A stretch of 64,000 nucleotides of DNA from Voacanga thouarsii (lineage: Eukaryota; Streptophyta; Magnoliopsida; Gentianales; Apocynaceae), in the NCBI GenBank assembly GCA_026120185.1, contig JANUWF010001636.1:4289872-4353871 (forward strand), written 5' to 3'. The notes under the pieces are model-generated. The model was not told the DNA's origin. It saw nothing but the letters and a program-made list of their open reading frames with translations, and made no database searches. How positions within the stretch are numbered: the first letter of the stretch is position 1; every line of letters starts with the position of its first letter. Positions 63,150 through 64,000 of this stretch are shown piece by piece. The position numbers and the translations under genes were made by a program.

Positions 63150-63713
63150 TAAATTAATACGAATAATATTATAAATCGATCTATACATTATAATTTTTAT
63201 TATTTTTTAGTGATTCTAATAATATTATTATTATGTAAATTATTTTTCTTTATATATTTTAATTTATACACCACTTAATCAAATAAATAGATAAAAAAAA
63301 TTAGAATATGTATATATATAACTATATAGTATAATATATATTAATATGTTCGAGATGAATAACATTACAAATCGATCTCTACATTATAATTTTCAATAAT
63401 TTTTTTAGTAATCTCAACAATAATAACAGTATTTGAATTGTTTTTCTTTACATATTTTATTTTATACACTACTTAACAAAATAGATATATTAAAAAATTG
63501 GACATATGTATATACATAGCTAAATTAGTATAATATATATTAACATGTAGGAGACGAAGAACATTACAAATTGATCTCTACATTATAAATTTCATAATTT
63601 TTTTAGTGATATCAACAATAATAACAGTATTTGAATTATTTTTCTTTATACACTACTTAATCAAAGTGATAGATTAAAAAATTAGACATATGTATATATA
63701 TACCTACATGTTA
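63150..63713. repeat. Three tandem units of about 195 bp, AT-rich
   Basis: The landmark ATTACAAATCGATCTCTACA (with variants) recurs near 63171, 63364 and 63563, followed each time by TTTTTTAGTGAT-like and CTTTATATATTTTA-like stretches. Non-coding. Confidence 0.8.
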
Positions 63714-63715
63714 TA

Positions 63716-63755
<40 letters not shown>

Positions 63756-64000
63756 CTAAACAGTATACTTATATACATTATATACATATACTTATATATT
63801 AGAATAAGTATATAACATAACATAATTAACTATATACATTTACTTATGCAATACATTAGGTGTATAACATGACATAATTACATATACAAAATTATAATAA
63901 AATGCACTAATTGAGACATGTTATTAAAAATATTTCGAGTAAATTTGTCAAAATACACCATCACATAAACACATAAAGAAATTTAAAAAAAAATTAAAAC
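63714..64000. repeat. (TA)n microsatellite and AT-rich end of window
   Basis: A (TA)n run of about 36 bases at 63717-63752, then ATAT/TATACATTA-rich DNA to the window end. No gene. Confidence 0.85.

Larger units (their letters stand above)
55912..64000 (-). mobile_element. Second CACTA (En/Spm) transposon, possibly two nested, right end not in view
   Basis: Begins CACTACAGGAAAAATTGTGA, with GCGACG motifs just inside. A second terminus-like sequence, CACAACAGGAAAAATCGCC, lies at 56788 and leads into the main subterminal array, so an inner element may have inserted into an outer one or the end was duplicated. TNPA-like (58081-59747) and TNPD-like (60598-62756) genes lie on the minus strand. 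No opposite terminus was found before the end of the window, although GTCGCAATTTGTGACG near 63105 echoes the subterminal motif. Confidence 0.8.

Overview
This is nuclear DNA of a flowering plant, most likely a eudicot. It is AT-rich, with intron-split genes using GT..AG sites, plant-only gene families and many plant transposons (copia LTR elements, CACTA elements, a Tourist-like MITE, a probable Helitron end, a SINE). I cannot name the species. There are no bacterial features.

Left part (1-22.2 kb), the gene-rich end. A steroleosin-type short-chain dehydrogenase on the minus strand runs off the left edge. A 5.5-kb copia element (3629-9176, 5-bp target duplication) sits upstream of it. Then come a complete CDK-like Ser/Thr kinase with an N-myristoylation motif (plus strand, 8 coding exons, 664 aa) and, convergent to it, a nuclear-encoded YqgE/AlgH (DUF179) protein (minus strand, 3 exons, 362 aa). 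A Tourist-like MITE with TTA duplications lies at 20565-21021.

Middle (22.3-31.4 kb), gene debris and repeats. The first three exons of an ECA3-type Ca2+-ATPase stand without the rest of the gene. They are followed by the broken 3' end of a PPR gene and then a Helitron-like 3' terminus. The rest is AT-rich DNA built of tandem units of about 780 bp (2 copies) and 700 bp (3 copies), each carrying a foldback palindrome of about 275 bp.

31.4-43.3 kb, a large defective CACTA element. It has a palindromic subterminal array, 345-bp tandem repeats interrupted by a 1446-bp solo LTR (GCACA duplication), a dead TNPA-like gene and about 13 tandem units of roughly 440 bp that carry the same palindromic motif. 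Its terminus lies beside a duplicated leader of the next gene.

43.9-46.2 kb. A complete NADP-dependent alkenal/double-bond reductase (5 exons, 346 aa). A 7.7-kb copia element in the opposite orientation (46219-53893) begins 38 bases after its stop codon.

Right part (53.9-64 kb). A solo LTR of the same family as the first copia element (ATTCC duplication), a copia gag fragment cut by a CACTA end, and a second CACTA element with another palindromic motif, a TNPA-like gene and the C-terminal part of a TNPD transposase. The upstream catalytic part of TNPD has been replaced by an extremely G-rich tract.

Three genes look complete and intact (kinase, YqgE-like, reductase) and a fourth, the steroleosin, is intact as far as seen. 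They have no obvious common pathway. Most of the window is transposon biology.
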